Source: Streptomyces liliiviolaceus
GTDB lineage: Bacteria > Actinomycetota > Actinomycetes > Streptomycetales > Streptomycetaceae
DNA: 64,000 nucleotides
Reading direction: 5' to 3'
NCBI RefSeq assembly: GCF_018070025.1
Contig: NZ_JAGPYQ010000001.1
Location: 3,658,001 to 3,722,000, forward strand
Shown here: positions 54,392 to 62,508 of the stretch, one piece after another
Position numbering within the stretch: the first letter of the stretch is position 1
Layout of the letters: every line of letters starts with the position of its first letter
Made by a program: the position numbers and the translations under genes
The notes under the pieces: generated by a model
Databases searched by the model: none
Seen by the model: the letters and a program-made list of their open reading frames with translations, nothing else
What the model was told of the DNA's origin: nothing

Positions 54392-55240
54392 TCAGAGGCG
54401 GCGGGCCAGCGCCAGCGTGCGGTGCGCCCCCGCCACCACCGCCGTGTCGATGAAGCGGCCGTCGGGGAGGGCCTGGGCGCCGGGGTGGCCGGCCGCCGCA
54501 CCGAGGATCGTCTCGGCCGTCTCGATCTCCTCCGGAGTCGGCAGATAGGCGGCCTCGATCACCGGGAGCTGACGGGGATGGATGGCCGCGCGGCCGAAGA
54601 AGCCCAGGTCACGGCCGTGGGCGCAGGATGCCGCCAGCCCTGCGAGGTCGCGTACGTCGGGGTGGACGGACTGGGGCGGTGGGGCGAGGCCCGCCGCGCG
54701 GGCGGCCACGACCACGCGGGAGCGCGGCCAGTCGAGGCCCGCGTCGGAGCGTACGCCCAGGTCGGCCCGTAGATCGGCCTCGCCGAGCGCGATGCCGTGC
54801 AGGGCGGGATGGGCCGTGGCGATGGCGAAGGCGTGCTCGACGGCCAGGGCCGATTCCAGGAGGGCGTACAGGGGGAGGCCCGGGACGAGTTCCGTCGTCC
54901 GCAGGATCTCGGCGGGGGAGGAGACCTTCGGCAGACGCAGGCCCGCGAGCGTGCCGAGCGCGGCCGGGGTGCGGAGGGCGTGCAGGTCGGCGATGGACTC
55001 CGGGTCGTCCAGGGCGTTGACGCGGACGTGCACCGGGACCGGGGGCCGCTCGGTGAGGAGTTCGGCGGTGGCGGCGCGGGCGTACTCCTTGCGGTCGGGG
55101 GCGACCGCGTCCTCCAGGTCGACGACGACCACGTCGGCACCTGCGGCCAGTGCCTTCGCCACCACCTCGGGGCGGTCGCCGGGGACGTACAGCCAGGTGA
55201 GCTGAGCCCCCGTCCTGACCTGGGTGGTTTGGGTGGTCAC
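54392..55240 (-). CDS. HpcH/HpaI aldolase or citrate-lyase-beta-type CoA-ester lyase
   Basis: A 282-residue TIM-barrel protein of the CitE-like family, which cleaves or hydrolyses CoA thioesters such as malyl-, citramalyl- or citryl-CoA. Motifs are TWLYVPGDRPEVVAKALAAGADVVVVDLEDAV (start and Mg-binding Asp/Glu), VHVRVNALDDP, LRLPKVSSP, ALLESALAVEHA with a metal-ligand Glu, and FGRAAIHPRQLPVIEAAYLP. The precise substrate is unknown. The GTG overlaps the CoA-transferase stop by 4 nt, so both act in one operon, with the four ADP-ribosylglycohydrolase genes upstream. Confidence 0.88.
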   Translation of the reverse strand: MTTQTTQVRTGAQLTWLYVPGDRPEVVAKALAAGADVVVVDLEDAVAPDRKEYARAATAELLTERPPVPVHVRVNALDDPESIADLHALRTPAALGTLAGLRLPKVSSPAEILRTTELVPGLPLYALLESALAVEHAFAIATAHPALHGIALGEADLRADLGVRSDAGLDWPRSRVVVAARAAGLAPPPQSVHPDVRDLAGLAASCAHGRDLGFFGRAAIHPRQLPVIEAAYLPTPEEIETAETILGAAAGHPGAQALPDGRFIDTAVVAGAHRTLALARRL

Positions 55241-56439
55241 AGGGCGCCCTCCGCCCGGAGCTTGCCGATCTCGTCGTCCGTCAGGCCGAGTTCGGTGAGG
55301 ACCGCGTCCGTGTCGGCGCCGTGCGGGCGGCCGGCCCAGCGGATCTCGCCGGGGGTGTCGGTGAGGCGGAAGAGGACGTTCTGCATGCGCAGCGGGCCGA
55401 GTTCGGGATCGTCGACGGTGGTGATCGAGTCGAGGGCCGCGTACTGCGGGTCCTCCATGACATCGCGTACGTCCTGGACGGGGGCCACCGCCGCCTCCGC
55501 CTTCTCGAAGGCGTCGATGACGTCGGCGCGGGTGTGCCGGGCGATCCACGAGCCGACCGCCTCGTCGAGGACGTCGGTGTGGCGGGCCCGCTCCGCGCCC
55601 GTGGCGAACCACGGCTCGGTGATCAGCTCGGGGCGGCCGACCAGGCACATCACGCGTTCGGCGACCGACTGGGCCGAGGTCGAGACGGCGACCCAGGTGC
55701 CGTCGGCGGTGCGGTAGGTGTTGCGCGGCGCGTTGTTCTGGGAGCGGTTGCCGGTACGGGCCTGGACATGGCCCAACTGGTCGTACCAGAGCGGCTGCGG
55801 GCCCAGCACCGTGAGGATCGGCTCGATGATCGCCATGTCCACGACCTGCCCCCGGCCCGTGCGGTCGCGCGCGGCCAGGGCCGTCATCACCGCGTACGCC
55901 GTGGCCAGGCCCGCGATCGAGTCGGCGAGGCCGAAGGGCGGCAGGACCGGCGGGGCGTCCGGCTCACCGGTGATCGCGGCGAACCCGCTCATCGCCTCGG
56001 CGAGCGTGCCGAATCCGGGGCGGCGCGCGTACGGGCCGAACTGGCCGAAGCCGGTGACCCGGGCCAGTACCAGTCGGGGGTTCGCGGCCGACAGCTCCTC
56101 CCAGCCGAGGTCCCACTTCTCCAGCGTGCCCGGCCGGAAGTTCTCGATGATCACGTCGGCGGAGGCGGCCAGGCGCAGCAGGGTGTCGCGTCCGCCGTAC
56201 GTCGAGAGGTCCAGGGTCATCGTGCGTTTGTTGCGGCCGAGGAGTTTCCACCACAGGCCGATGCCGTCCTTCGACGGGCCGTGGCCGCGGGAGGGGTCCG
56301 GTCTGCGGGGGTGCTCGACCTTGACGACCTCCGCGCCGAAGTCGCCGAGCATCGTGGCGGCGAGGGGTCCGGCGAAGAGCGTCGCGAGGTCGAGGACGCG
56401 AAGGCCGTCGAGGGGGGCCGGGGCGGGGGTGGCGGTCAT
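55237..56439 (-). CDS. CaiB/BaiF-type (family III) CoA-transferase
   Basis: A 400-residue CoA-transferase, which moves CoA between carboxylic acids via an aspartyl-CoA intermediate. Family marks are LDGLRVLDLATLFAGPLAATMLGDFGAEVVKVEHPRRPDPSR, GRNKRTMTLDLSTYGGRD, DVIIENFRPGTLEKWDLG, LVLARVTGFGQFGPYARRPGFGTLAEAMSGFA and GRGQVVDMAIIEP; the catalytic Asp is in GLADSIAGLA or adjacent. It overlaps the gene on either side by 4 nt. With the lyase it could activate and cleave a dicarboxylic acid; that is inference. Confidence 0.92.
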   Translation of the reverse strand: MTATPAPAPLDGLRVLDLATLFAGPLAATMLGDFGAEVVKVEHPRRPDPSRGHGPSKDGIGLWWKLLGRNKRTMTLDLSTYGGRDTLLRLAASADVIIENFRPGTLEKWDLGWEELSAANPRLVLARVTGFGQFGPYARRPGFGTLAEAMSGFAAITGEPDAPPVLPPFGLADSIAGLATAYAVMTALAARDRTGRGQVVDMAIIEPILTVLGPQPLWYDQLGHVQARTGNRSQNNAPRNTYRTADGTWVAVSTSAQSVAERVMCLVGRPELITEPWFATGAERARHTDVLDEAVGSWIARHTRADVIDAFEKAEAAVAPVQDVRDVMEDPQYAALDSITTVDDPELGPLRMQNVLFRLTDTPGEIRWAGRPHGADTDAVLTELGLTDDEIGKLRAEGAL

Positions 56440-57890
56440 GGGTGCGGGGCCTCCGGGGGGATCGGGTGCGGGGCCGGCTGTGTGTCCGGGCGCGTGGTCA
56501 GCCGGGCGGTCAGTTCGGCGAGGGTGTCGAAGCCTGTTCCGTCGAAGTCGCCGACGGTCGTGGCCAGGCGGTTCTTGAGGGGGGTCGTCCAGCGGGACGG
56601 GAGCGCTTCGGGACTGCCCGCGAGCAGGCCCGCGATCGAACCGGCCGTCGCGCCGTTCGAGTCGGTGTCCCAACCGCCCGACACCGCACGGCAGATGGAG
56701 GCCGTGAAGTCGCCGTCCGCGTGGGTGAGGGCGGCGGCGAGCAGGGCCGTGTTGGGGACGGCGTGGACCCAGTGGTACGAGGAGTGGGCGGCGTGCAGTT
56801 CGTCCACGACCCGGTCGAAGTCCTGGTGCCGTTCGGCGAGTTGGACGGCTTGATGGATCGCCAGAGCCAGGCGTGACTCCGGGGGGACGACCGTGAGGCC
56901 CGTACGCAGGCACGTGTGGATGTCGCTCGTGCCGGTGGCCGCCTCCGCGATGACGGCCGCCGTGAACATCGCCGCGTAGACGCCGTTGGCCGTGTGGGTG
57001 AGCACGGCGTCCCGGTGCGCCTGTTCCGCGGCGGCCGCGGGGGCGCCCGGGTTGGTCCAGCCGTGGACGTCCGCGCGGATCAGGGCGCCGATCCACTCGC
57101 GGAACGGGTTGCGGTGGCGGGCCGTGTGCGGGGGTTCGACGCCGTCGAGGAGGTTGCGGTAGGCGACCCGTTCCGCCGTGAACGTACGGCCCGCGGGGAG
57201 TTCGTCCAGCCAGAGGCGGGCCACGTCCGTGGTGGTGAAGTCCCTGCCGTGGCGTTGGATCAGGAGGAGGTTCAGGAGCGGGTAGTTGAGGTCGTCGTCC
57301 TCCGGCATGCCGTCGATGTTCTCGGCGAGGGAGGTGGGGGCGGAGCGGCGGTTCCAGGGGTACTCGGCTTTGAGCTCGGGGGGCAGGCCGCGTTCGGTGA
57401 ACCAGGTGGTGAGGGGCCAGTTGCCGGTGGCGCCGGCGAGTTGGCGGATGGCCGTGAGGGGGAGCTTCTCCACCGGTTTGCCCAGGAGGCAGCCGGCGGC
57501 TCTGCCGAGCCAGGCTGCTTGCAGGGCTGTCTCTTCCCCTGACCCGCCCCTTCCCGAAAGCGGGGGCTGCGCCCCCACGCCCCCCGGAGTGCGGCTGGTG
57601 GGCCAGTTCGGGCACAGGGACTTGACCTCGTAGAGGTCTGTCGGCTCGTTGTCCGCCAACGTGCTCGGCAGGTCCGCCAGTTCGTCCAGGAGGTCCTGGG
57701 ACAGGGCGCGTAGGTACGGGGAGGCCGGGTGGGGAGAAGCGCCTGCTCTTCGGGGCGCGCGGGGGCCGCCCGCTCTGTGCCAGCGGGTCGCGATCGCCTC
57801 GGGGCGGCGGCCGTCCTCCTCCGCCTGGCGCAGTTCGTGGCCCAGGAGGTCTTCCGGCTGGACCCAGGTCAGACGCAGGGGGGACGTCAT
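56436..57890 (-). CDS. ADP-ribosylglycohydrolase-family protein 1
   Basis: A 484-residue DraG-like protein. These hydrolases remove ADP-ribose from proteins, nucleic acids or small molecules using two Mg2+ ions. The core begins at AAWLGRAAGCLLGKPVEKLP (about residue 125); the first metal motif is GMPEDDDLNYPLLNL and the C-terminal metal motif GGWDTDSNGATAGSIAGLLAG is intact. Residues 1-98 are an N-terminal domain I do not recognise. Residues 99-120 (TPGGVGAQPPLSGRGGSGEE) look like translated intergenic-type hairpin sequence (GGGGGC TGC GCCCCC at 57562-57576). It overlaps both neighbours by 4 nt. Confidence 0.86.
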   Translation of the reverse strand: MTSPLRLTWVQPEDLLGHELRQAEEDGRRPEAIATRWHRAGGPRAPRRAGASPHPASPYLRALSQDLLDELADLPSTLADNEPTDLYEVKSLCPNWPTSRTPGGVGAQPPLSGRGGSGEETALQAAWLGRAAGCLLGKPVEKLPLTAIRQLAGATGNWPLTTWFTERGLPPELKAEYPWNRRSAPTSLAENIDGMPEDDDLNYPLLNLLLIQRHGRDFTTTDVARLWLDELPAGRTFTAERVAYRNLLDGVEPPHTARHRNPFREWIGALIRADVHGWTNPGAPAAAAEQAHRDAVLTHTANGVYAAMFTAAVIAEAATGTSDIHTCLRTGLTVVPPESRLALAIHQAVQLAERHQDFDRVVDELHAAHSSYHWVHAVPNTALLAAALTHADGDFTASICRAVSGGWDTDSNGATAGSIAGLLAGSPEALPSRWTTPLKNRLATTVGDFDGTGFDTLAELTARLTTRPDTQPAPHPIPPEAPHP

Positions 57891-59083
57891 GACAGCTCCG
57901 CGTACGCCGTCTCGTGGGCGCGGCGGCGGGTGACGTCCCGGGCGAAGATCTCCTGGGTCACCTCGGTGAGGGTGCGCGCGGGGGCCTTCAGGTCCAGGCG
58001 GCTGGCCTCCGCCACCGTCTTGGCCCAGTCGGACGGGATCTCCGCGCCCAGGGCGCCCGCGAGAGCGCCGGACATCGTCGCGATGGAGTCGCAGTCGCGG
58101 CCGTAGTTCACCGAACCCAGCACCGCGTGCCGGTAGTCGCCGCCGGAGACCAGCAACATCGCGAGGGCCACCGGCAGTTCCTCGATCGCGTGGACGCGGG
58201 AGGGGCGGCGGGCGCCCAGGGACGGGCTGCGGTAGTCCGGGCCGACCGTGTCGTACGGGGCGACCGTCTCCCGCAGCGGACGCAGCGCCGACTCGAAGTC
58301 CGAGTACCGCGAGGCCGTGTCGCAGACCGTCTCGATCGCGGCCCGCGTGCCGTCCTTCGCCACGGCGAGACAGGCCTCGACCACCGACTCCGGGGTCGCG
58401 CCGGGTGTGCAGGCCGCCGCCACGGCCGCCGCGAAGACACCCGCCGCCTCGCGCCCGTACGACGACTGGTGGGCGCCCGCGACGTCGAGGGCCTCGGCGT
58501 ACGCGCCCGCCGGGTTCGCCGCGTTGACCAGGCCGACCGGGGCCATGTACATCGCGGCACCGCAGTTGACGATGTTGCCGGTGCCGGCCTCGCGCGGGTC
58601 CACGTGGCCGTAGTGGATCCGGGCCACCAGCCACTTCTCGGCGAGGAAGATCCGCTGGAGGGGCAGGGCGTCGGCTTCGAGCTCCGGGATCCAGCGGGGC
58701 GTCGTCATCAGGTCGGGCACCAGGTGTCCGGCGACGGCGTACGCGTCCAGGTGGTCGCGGACCGTCGCGTACACCCGTACCAGCGCGTGCGTCATCAAGG
58801 TGTCGTCGGTGACGTGTCCGTCGCCCTTGTGGTACGGGGCGACGGGGCGTGCCGTGCGCCAGTCGTCGCCGTGCCAGGGGCCGACGATGCCGTGGACGCG
58901 TCCGCCGTGCCGTTCGACGATCTGCTCGGGGGAGTAGCCCTCCACGGGGCCGCCGAGCGCGTCGCCGACGGCGGCTCCGACGAGGGCGCCGGTGATCCGG
59001 TCTTCCAGGGTTCCTGTTTCCTCAGTCCCCTTTTCTTCACCTCTGTTCGCTCTGTTTACTTTTTTGTCGTTTTTTGTCTTCAT
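57887..59083 (-). CDS. ADP-ribosylglycohydrolase-family protein 2
   Basis: A 398-residue DraG-like hydrolase with complete metal motifs: ITGALVGAAVGDALGGPVEGYS, GHVTDDTLMTHALVRVY, GNIVNCGAAMYMAPVG and NYGRDCDSIATMSGALAGALG. Of the four it looks closest to a standard active enzyme. The first 25 residues (MKTKNDKKVNRANRGEEKGT) are encoded by strikingly AT-rich DNA with several AAA codons (59009-59083), unlike the rest of the gene. The start is ATG 59083; GTG 59098 is an alternative. It overlaps the next gene by 4 nt. Confidence 0.88.
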   Translation of the reverse strand: MKTKNDKKVNRANRGEEKGTEETGTLEDRITGALVGAAVGDALGGPVEGYSPEQIVERHGGRVHGIVGPWHGDDWRTARPVAPYHKGDGHVTDDTLMTHALVRVYATVRDHLDAYAVAGHLVPDLMTTPRWIPELEADALPLQRIFLAEKWLVARIHYGHVDPREAGTGNIVNCGAAMYMAPVGLVNAANPAGAYAEALDVAGAHQSSYGREAAGVFAAAVAAACTPGATPESVVEACLAVAKDGTRAAIETVCDTASRYSDFESALRPLRETVAPYDTVGPDYRSPSLGARRPSRVHAIEELPVALAMLLVSGGDYRHAVLGSVNYGRDCDSIATMSGALAGALGAEIPSDWAKTVAEASRLDLKAPARTLTEVTQEIFARDVTRRRAHETAYAELS

Positions 59084-59090
59084 GCCCGGA

Positions 59091-60473
59091 TCATGCACCC
59101 GGGAGGGTCAGTTCCGTCGCTTCCAGGAGATCGGCGAGTCCGATGAGGTCCGTGCCGGTCAGGCGCGGCAGCGTGCAGCCGGAGAGGGTGCGGCAGGCGT
59201 CGCGCCAGGCGGCGGGGATCGCCGTCCCGCCGCCGAGTGCGCCGGTCAGCGCGCCGGCGAGGGCCGGGGCCGAGTCTGCGACCCGGGACAGACACGCCGC
59301 GGCCGGTACCGCCTCCGCGATCCGGCCGCGGGCGGCGACCGCCAGGGCGAGGGCGACCGGGACGGTCTCGGCGGCGGCGATGCCGTAGCTGTACACGTGG
59401 TCGACGATCTGGTGTTCCAGGAGGGGGACGAGGCCGAAGGCGCCGTCTCCGTTCGCGTGGGCGTCGTCGGCGAGGGCCAGGGCGTGGCGGGCGTTGCGGC
59501 CGATCTCCGTGGCGTCCGGGAGTTCGGCCAGCGCCGCTTCCGCGCAGGCGTCCACGTCGGCGCCGCTCAGCGCGAGTGCGACGGCCGCGGCCATCGCGCG
59601 GGCGCCGTGCACGCCGTCGCCGTCCTGGGTGTAGCGGGCGTCGAACTCGGCCAGTTCCGCGGCGGACCGGGGGTCTCCGGGGTGGGCGACCGCCAGGACG
59701 CAGGCCCGTACGCAGGCCGCGTCGTCGAAGTAGTGGGGGTTGTCGTGGCCCGAGGCGGGTGGGCGCAGACCGTTGGCGAGGTTGCCGAGGCCTGCTCGTA
59801 CGGAGATGCGGGCGCGCAGGGGGAGTACCGCCGACTCGACCTCGGGGGCCCGGTCCGCGGCGGCGGCGACCTCGCTGGCGATCGTGTTCCAGGAGAGGTC
59901 GATCGCCGCGCGCATGCGGCGGGCTCGGCCGAGGTCGCCCAGTGCGGCGGCGTCCGCGGCCCGCAGGACCGCCTCCGCGGCGAAGGCCGCCCACTCCGCG
60001 TCGTCCGAGGGGCCCAGGCGCAGGGGTTCGGGGGGTTGGTTGAGGGCGATGGGGACGGGGAGGGTGGTGGTGGCGTTCTGTTCGGCGAAGGTGTCCAGTT
60101 CGCGGGTGAGGCGTCTGGTCCATTCGGGCATGCGGGTTGCTCTGTGCCTTGCTGCCGGCCAACCCGCGGCGTCGCCGGCCGCCAGGCCGAGTAGGAGGCC
60201 TTCGATTCGGCGGGGTGGGTTTGTCGGGTGCGGGTTCGTTGTGGCTTGTTGCGCAGTTCCCCGCGCCCCTGAAGGGGTGGGGGGTGCGGGGTCGTGTGTC
60301 GGGTGCGGGTTCGTTGTGGCTGGTCGCGCAGTTCCCCGCGCCCCTGAAAGGCGTGCCTCTGGCGGCGTTTCTTGCGCCGTTCCCCGCGCCCCTGAGAAGC
60401 GCGTCGCTGAAAGGTGCGCCCTTGACGGGTGTGCCTCTGGAAGGTGGGGCTCTGGGGAGTGTGCGGGTGTCAT
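59091..60473 (-). CDS. ADP-ribosylglycohydrolase-family protein 3, probably altered active site, repeat-derived N-terminus
   Basis: A 460-residue protein. The DraG-like domain begins only at residue 88 (RRIEGLLLGLAAGDAAGWP). Residues 1-87 include three translated copies of the dispersed repeat, seen as GARGTA at 28-33, 44-49 and 69-74. The start is firm: ATG 60473 has AGAGGAA 7 nt upstream and overlaps the previous stop (ATGA); no later start precedes the domain. The metal motifs are degraded: SDDAE replaces TDDT, and SRVADSAPALAGALTGA has Val for the first Asp of the D-x-D-S/T motif. It may be catalytically weak or have another role. Confidence 0.8.
   Translation of the reverse strand: MTPAHSPEPHLPEAHPSRAHLSATRFSGARGTAQETPPEARLSGARGTARPATTNPHPTHDPAPPTPSGARGTAQQATTNPHPTNPPRRIEGLLLGLAAGDAAGWPAARHRATRMPEWTRRLTRELDTFAEQNATTTLPVPIALNQPPEPLRLGPSDDAEWAAFAAEAVLRAADAAALGDLGRARRMRAAIDLSWNTIASEVAAAADRAPEVESAVLPLRARISVRAGLGNLANGLRPPASGHDNPHYFDDAACVRACVLAVAHPGDPRSAAELAEFDARYTQDGDGVHGARAMAAAVALALSGADVDACAEAALAELPDATEIGRNARHALALADDAHANGDGAFGLVPLLEHQIVDHVYSYGIAAAETVPVALALAVAARGRIAEAVPAAACLSRVADSAPALAGALTGALGGGTAIPAAWRDACRTLSGCTLPRLTGTDLIGLADLLEATELTLPGA
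60251..60393 (+). repeat. Three dispersed repeat cores inside a coding region (copies 10-12)
   Basis: Cores lie at 60251-60270 (exact), 60326-60345 (exact) and 60374-60393 (one mismatch). The first two share flanks GGGTGCGGGTTCGTTGTGGCT. All three are read in the same frame by the minus-strand gene 59091-60473, giving GARGTA peptides. Confidence 0.95.
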
Positions 60474-61483
60474 TGGGATTCCTCTGGTGGGGTCAGTAGG
60501 TCTGCTACGTCCAGGACGTGGTGGCCCTGCATCGAGGGGAGGCAGCTGCCTTTCGCGGGGCCGATCGCCGACGCCCAGGCCGGTGGGATCGCGGCGGTGC
60601 CGCGCGTGGCGCCGGCCAGGGCGCCCGCCACCGCCGCCGTCGTGTCGGCGTCGCGGCCCATGTTGACCGCCGTGAGGACGGCCTCCTCGAAGTCGCCGTC
60701 GGCCGCCGCGTACGCGCCGAAGGCCAGGGCGACGGCCTCGGGGGCCAGGTCCGTCCAGGGGTAGCCGCCGATGACGACCGCCGAACGGACCGCGCGTTCG
60801 CCGCGATGCGCGCAGGCCACCGCCCTGCGCAGGGAGCGCGCCGTCCAGGAGTCGTCGGGGACGACCGCGAGGGCGGAGGCGACGACGGCGATCGTGGGGG
60901 CGCCCGCCATCGCCGCGGCGACGCCCGCCGCGACGGCCTGCCCGCCGTAGATGCCCTCGCCGTCATGGCTCACCGAACCGTCGATCGCCACCAGCCGGGC
61001 CGCCTCCGCGGGGCGGCCCGCCGCGAAGACCCCGAAGGGCGCCGCCCGCATGGCGAGGCCGTCGCTCCAGGCGTGCCGGTGCTGGGCGGAGATGGGGGCG
61101 GCGAGCCCCCGGCGCAGGTTCTCCAGCGTGCCCCGTTCACTGAAACCCGCGCCCCGGAACGGCCCCTCGTCGCGGTCCGCGATCCACTGGTGCCAGGCCG
61201 CCTCCACATGGGCGACCGTGAGCGCCGAGCCGTGCCGGGCCAGCAGCAGGCCCGAGAAGATCGCGTACTCCGTGTCGTCCGTACCGGCCGGCTGCTCGGC
61301 CACGTATCCCGTGATGCGGCCCCAGCGCGCGCGGATCTCGGACGGTTTCATGTTCTCGGCCGGTGCCCCCAGCGCGTCCCCTACGGCGAGACCCAGCAGT
61401 GCGCCGCGCGCACGGTCGCGGAGGGCGGTGGCGCCCCCGTCCCCGGGCGCCGGTACCGGCGGAACGCAGGCGATCGATGCCAT
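60470..61483 (-). CDS. ADP-ribosylglycohydrolase-family protein 4
   Basis: A 337-residue DraG-like hydrolase with complete motifs: RGALLGLAVGDALGAPAENM, GTDDTEYAIFSGLLL, GEGIYGGQAVAAGVAAAMAGA and VNMGRDADTTAAVAGALAGA. It is the first gene of the six-gene minus-strand operon. The ATG at 61483 has GGAGAGG 8 nt upstream. Its substrate cannot be deduced; related enzymes act on ADP-ribosyl-arginine, ADP-ribosyl-serine, or small ADP-ribose compounds. It overlaps the next gene by 4 nt. Confidence 0.89.
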   Translation of the reverse strand: MASIACVPPVPAPGDGGATALRDRARGALLGLAVGDALGAPAENMKPSEIRARWGRITGYVAEQPAGTDDTEYAIFSGLLLARHGSALTVAHVEAAWHQWIADRDEGPFRGAGFSERGTLENLRRGLAAPISAQHRHAWSDGLAMRAAPFGVFAAGRPAEAARLVAIDGSVSHDGEGIYGGQAVAAGVAAAMAGAPTIAVVASALAVVPDDSWTARSLRRAVACAHRGERAVRSAVVIGGYPWTDLAPEAVALAFGAYAAADGDFEEAVLTAVNMGRDADTTAAVAGALAGATRGTAAIPPAWASAIGPAKGSCLPSMQGHHVLDVADLLTPPEESQ

Positions 61484-61776
61484 GGCGGCCCCTCTCCTTC
61501 GCGGGGTCCCGGGCGATCGGAAGCCAGTCGCAGGCCGGCCGGGAGCCCCTTTGCGGATGTGTCCCCCGGGGAGGGTCCGCCGGAGCCTCACGAGCCCCAG
61601 AGTCACCCGGTCGACATATGTGCGAAGGTCGCCACGGATGAGCGGAAGGGGGTGAAAGCGCAGGTAAGTACGGCCTTCCTTGCTGGCGGGGGCGGAATTT
61701 CAGGCGTAGGTTCGCAGTTGTCCAAAAGTAGAAGCAGTCCAAACAAGCAGTGAACGAACACTTGGGGGACCCCCGC

Positions 61777-62508
61777 ATGGCCATCATCGAGACCGAGGCC
61801 GCACTGCACGAGGCGCACCGCGACAACCACACCCACCGGGATGTCAACGGCGGGTGGCTGCGCCCGGCCGTCTTCGGCGCGATGGACGGTCTCGTCTCCA
61901 ACCTGGCGCTGATGACCGGTGTGGCCGGCGGAGCCGTCTCCCATCGGACCGTCGTCATCACCGGGCTCGCGGGACTGGCCGCGGGCGCCTTCTCCATGGC
62001 GGCCGGCGAGTACACCTCCGTGGCCTCGCAGCGCGAACTCGTCGAGGCCGAACTCGACGTGGAGCGGCGGGAGTTGAGGAGGCACCCGCAGGACGAGGAG
62101 CATGAGCTGGCGCTGCTGTACGAGGCCCGCGGGGTGGAGCCCGCGCTCGCCGGTGAGGTCGCCCGGCAGCTGTCCCGCGACCCCGAGCAGGCGCTGGAGA
62201 TCCACGCCCGGGAGGAGCTGGGCATCGATCCCGGCGACCTGCCCTCGCCCGTCGTCGCCGCCGTGTCGAGCTTCGGCGCGTTCGCCCTGGGCGCCCTCCT
62301 CCCCGTCCTGCCGTACCTGCTGGGGGCCGCCACCCTCTGGCCCGCCCTGCTGCTCGCCGCGCTCGGACTCTTCGCCTGCGGGGCGATCGTCGCCCAGGTG
62401 ACCGCCAGGTCGTGGTGGTTCAGCGGGCTGCGGCAGCTCGCCCTGGGCGGGGCCGCCGCCGGTGTGACGTACGCCCTGGGCAGTTTCTTCGGAACGGCCG
62501 TAGGATGA
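61777..62508 (+). CDS. VIT1/CCC1-family membrane protein (putative Fe/Mn transporter)
   Basis: A 243-residue protein of the VIT family. Five hydrophobic segments are seen (about 38-60, 62-80, 168-190, 192-215 and 220-240), with a cytoplasmic acidic helix domain between the second and third (SQRELVEAELDVERRELRRHPQDEEHELALLYEARGV), the metal-collecting region of the family. The first segment holds AVFGAMDGLVSNLALMTGVAGG with the conserved Asp. Plant and yeast members export Fe2+/Mn2+ from the cytosol. ATG 61777 has TTGGGGGA upstream; GTG 61750 is an alternative start. It diverges from the operon at 61483. Confidence 0.88.
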   Translation: MAIIETEAALHEAHRDNHTHRDVNGGWLRPAVFGAMDGLVSNLALMTGVAGGAVSHRTVVITGLAGLAAGAFSMAAGEYTSVASQRELVEAELDVERRELRRHPQDEEHELALLYEARGVEPALAGEVARQLSRDPEQALEIHAREELGIDPGDLPSPVVAAVSSFGAFALGALLPVLPYLLGAATLWPALLLAALGLFACGAIVAQVTARSWWFSGLRQLALGGAAAGVTYALGSFFGTAVG

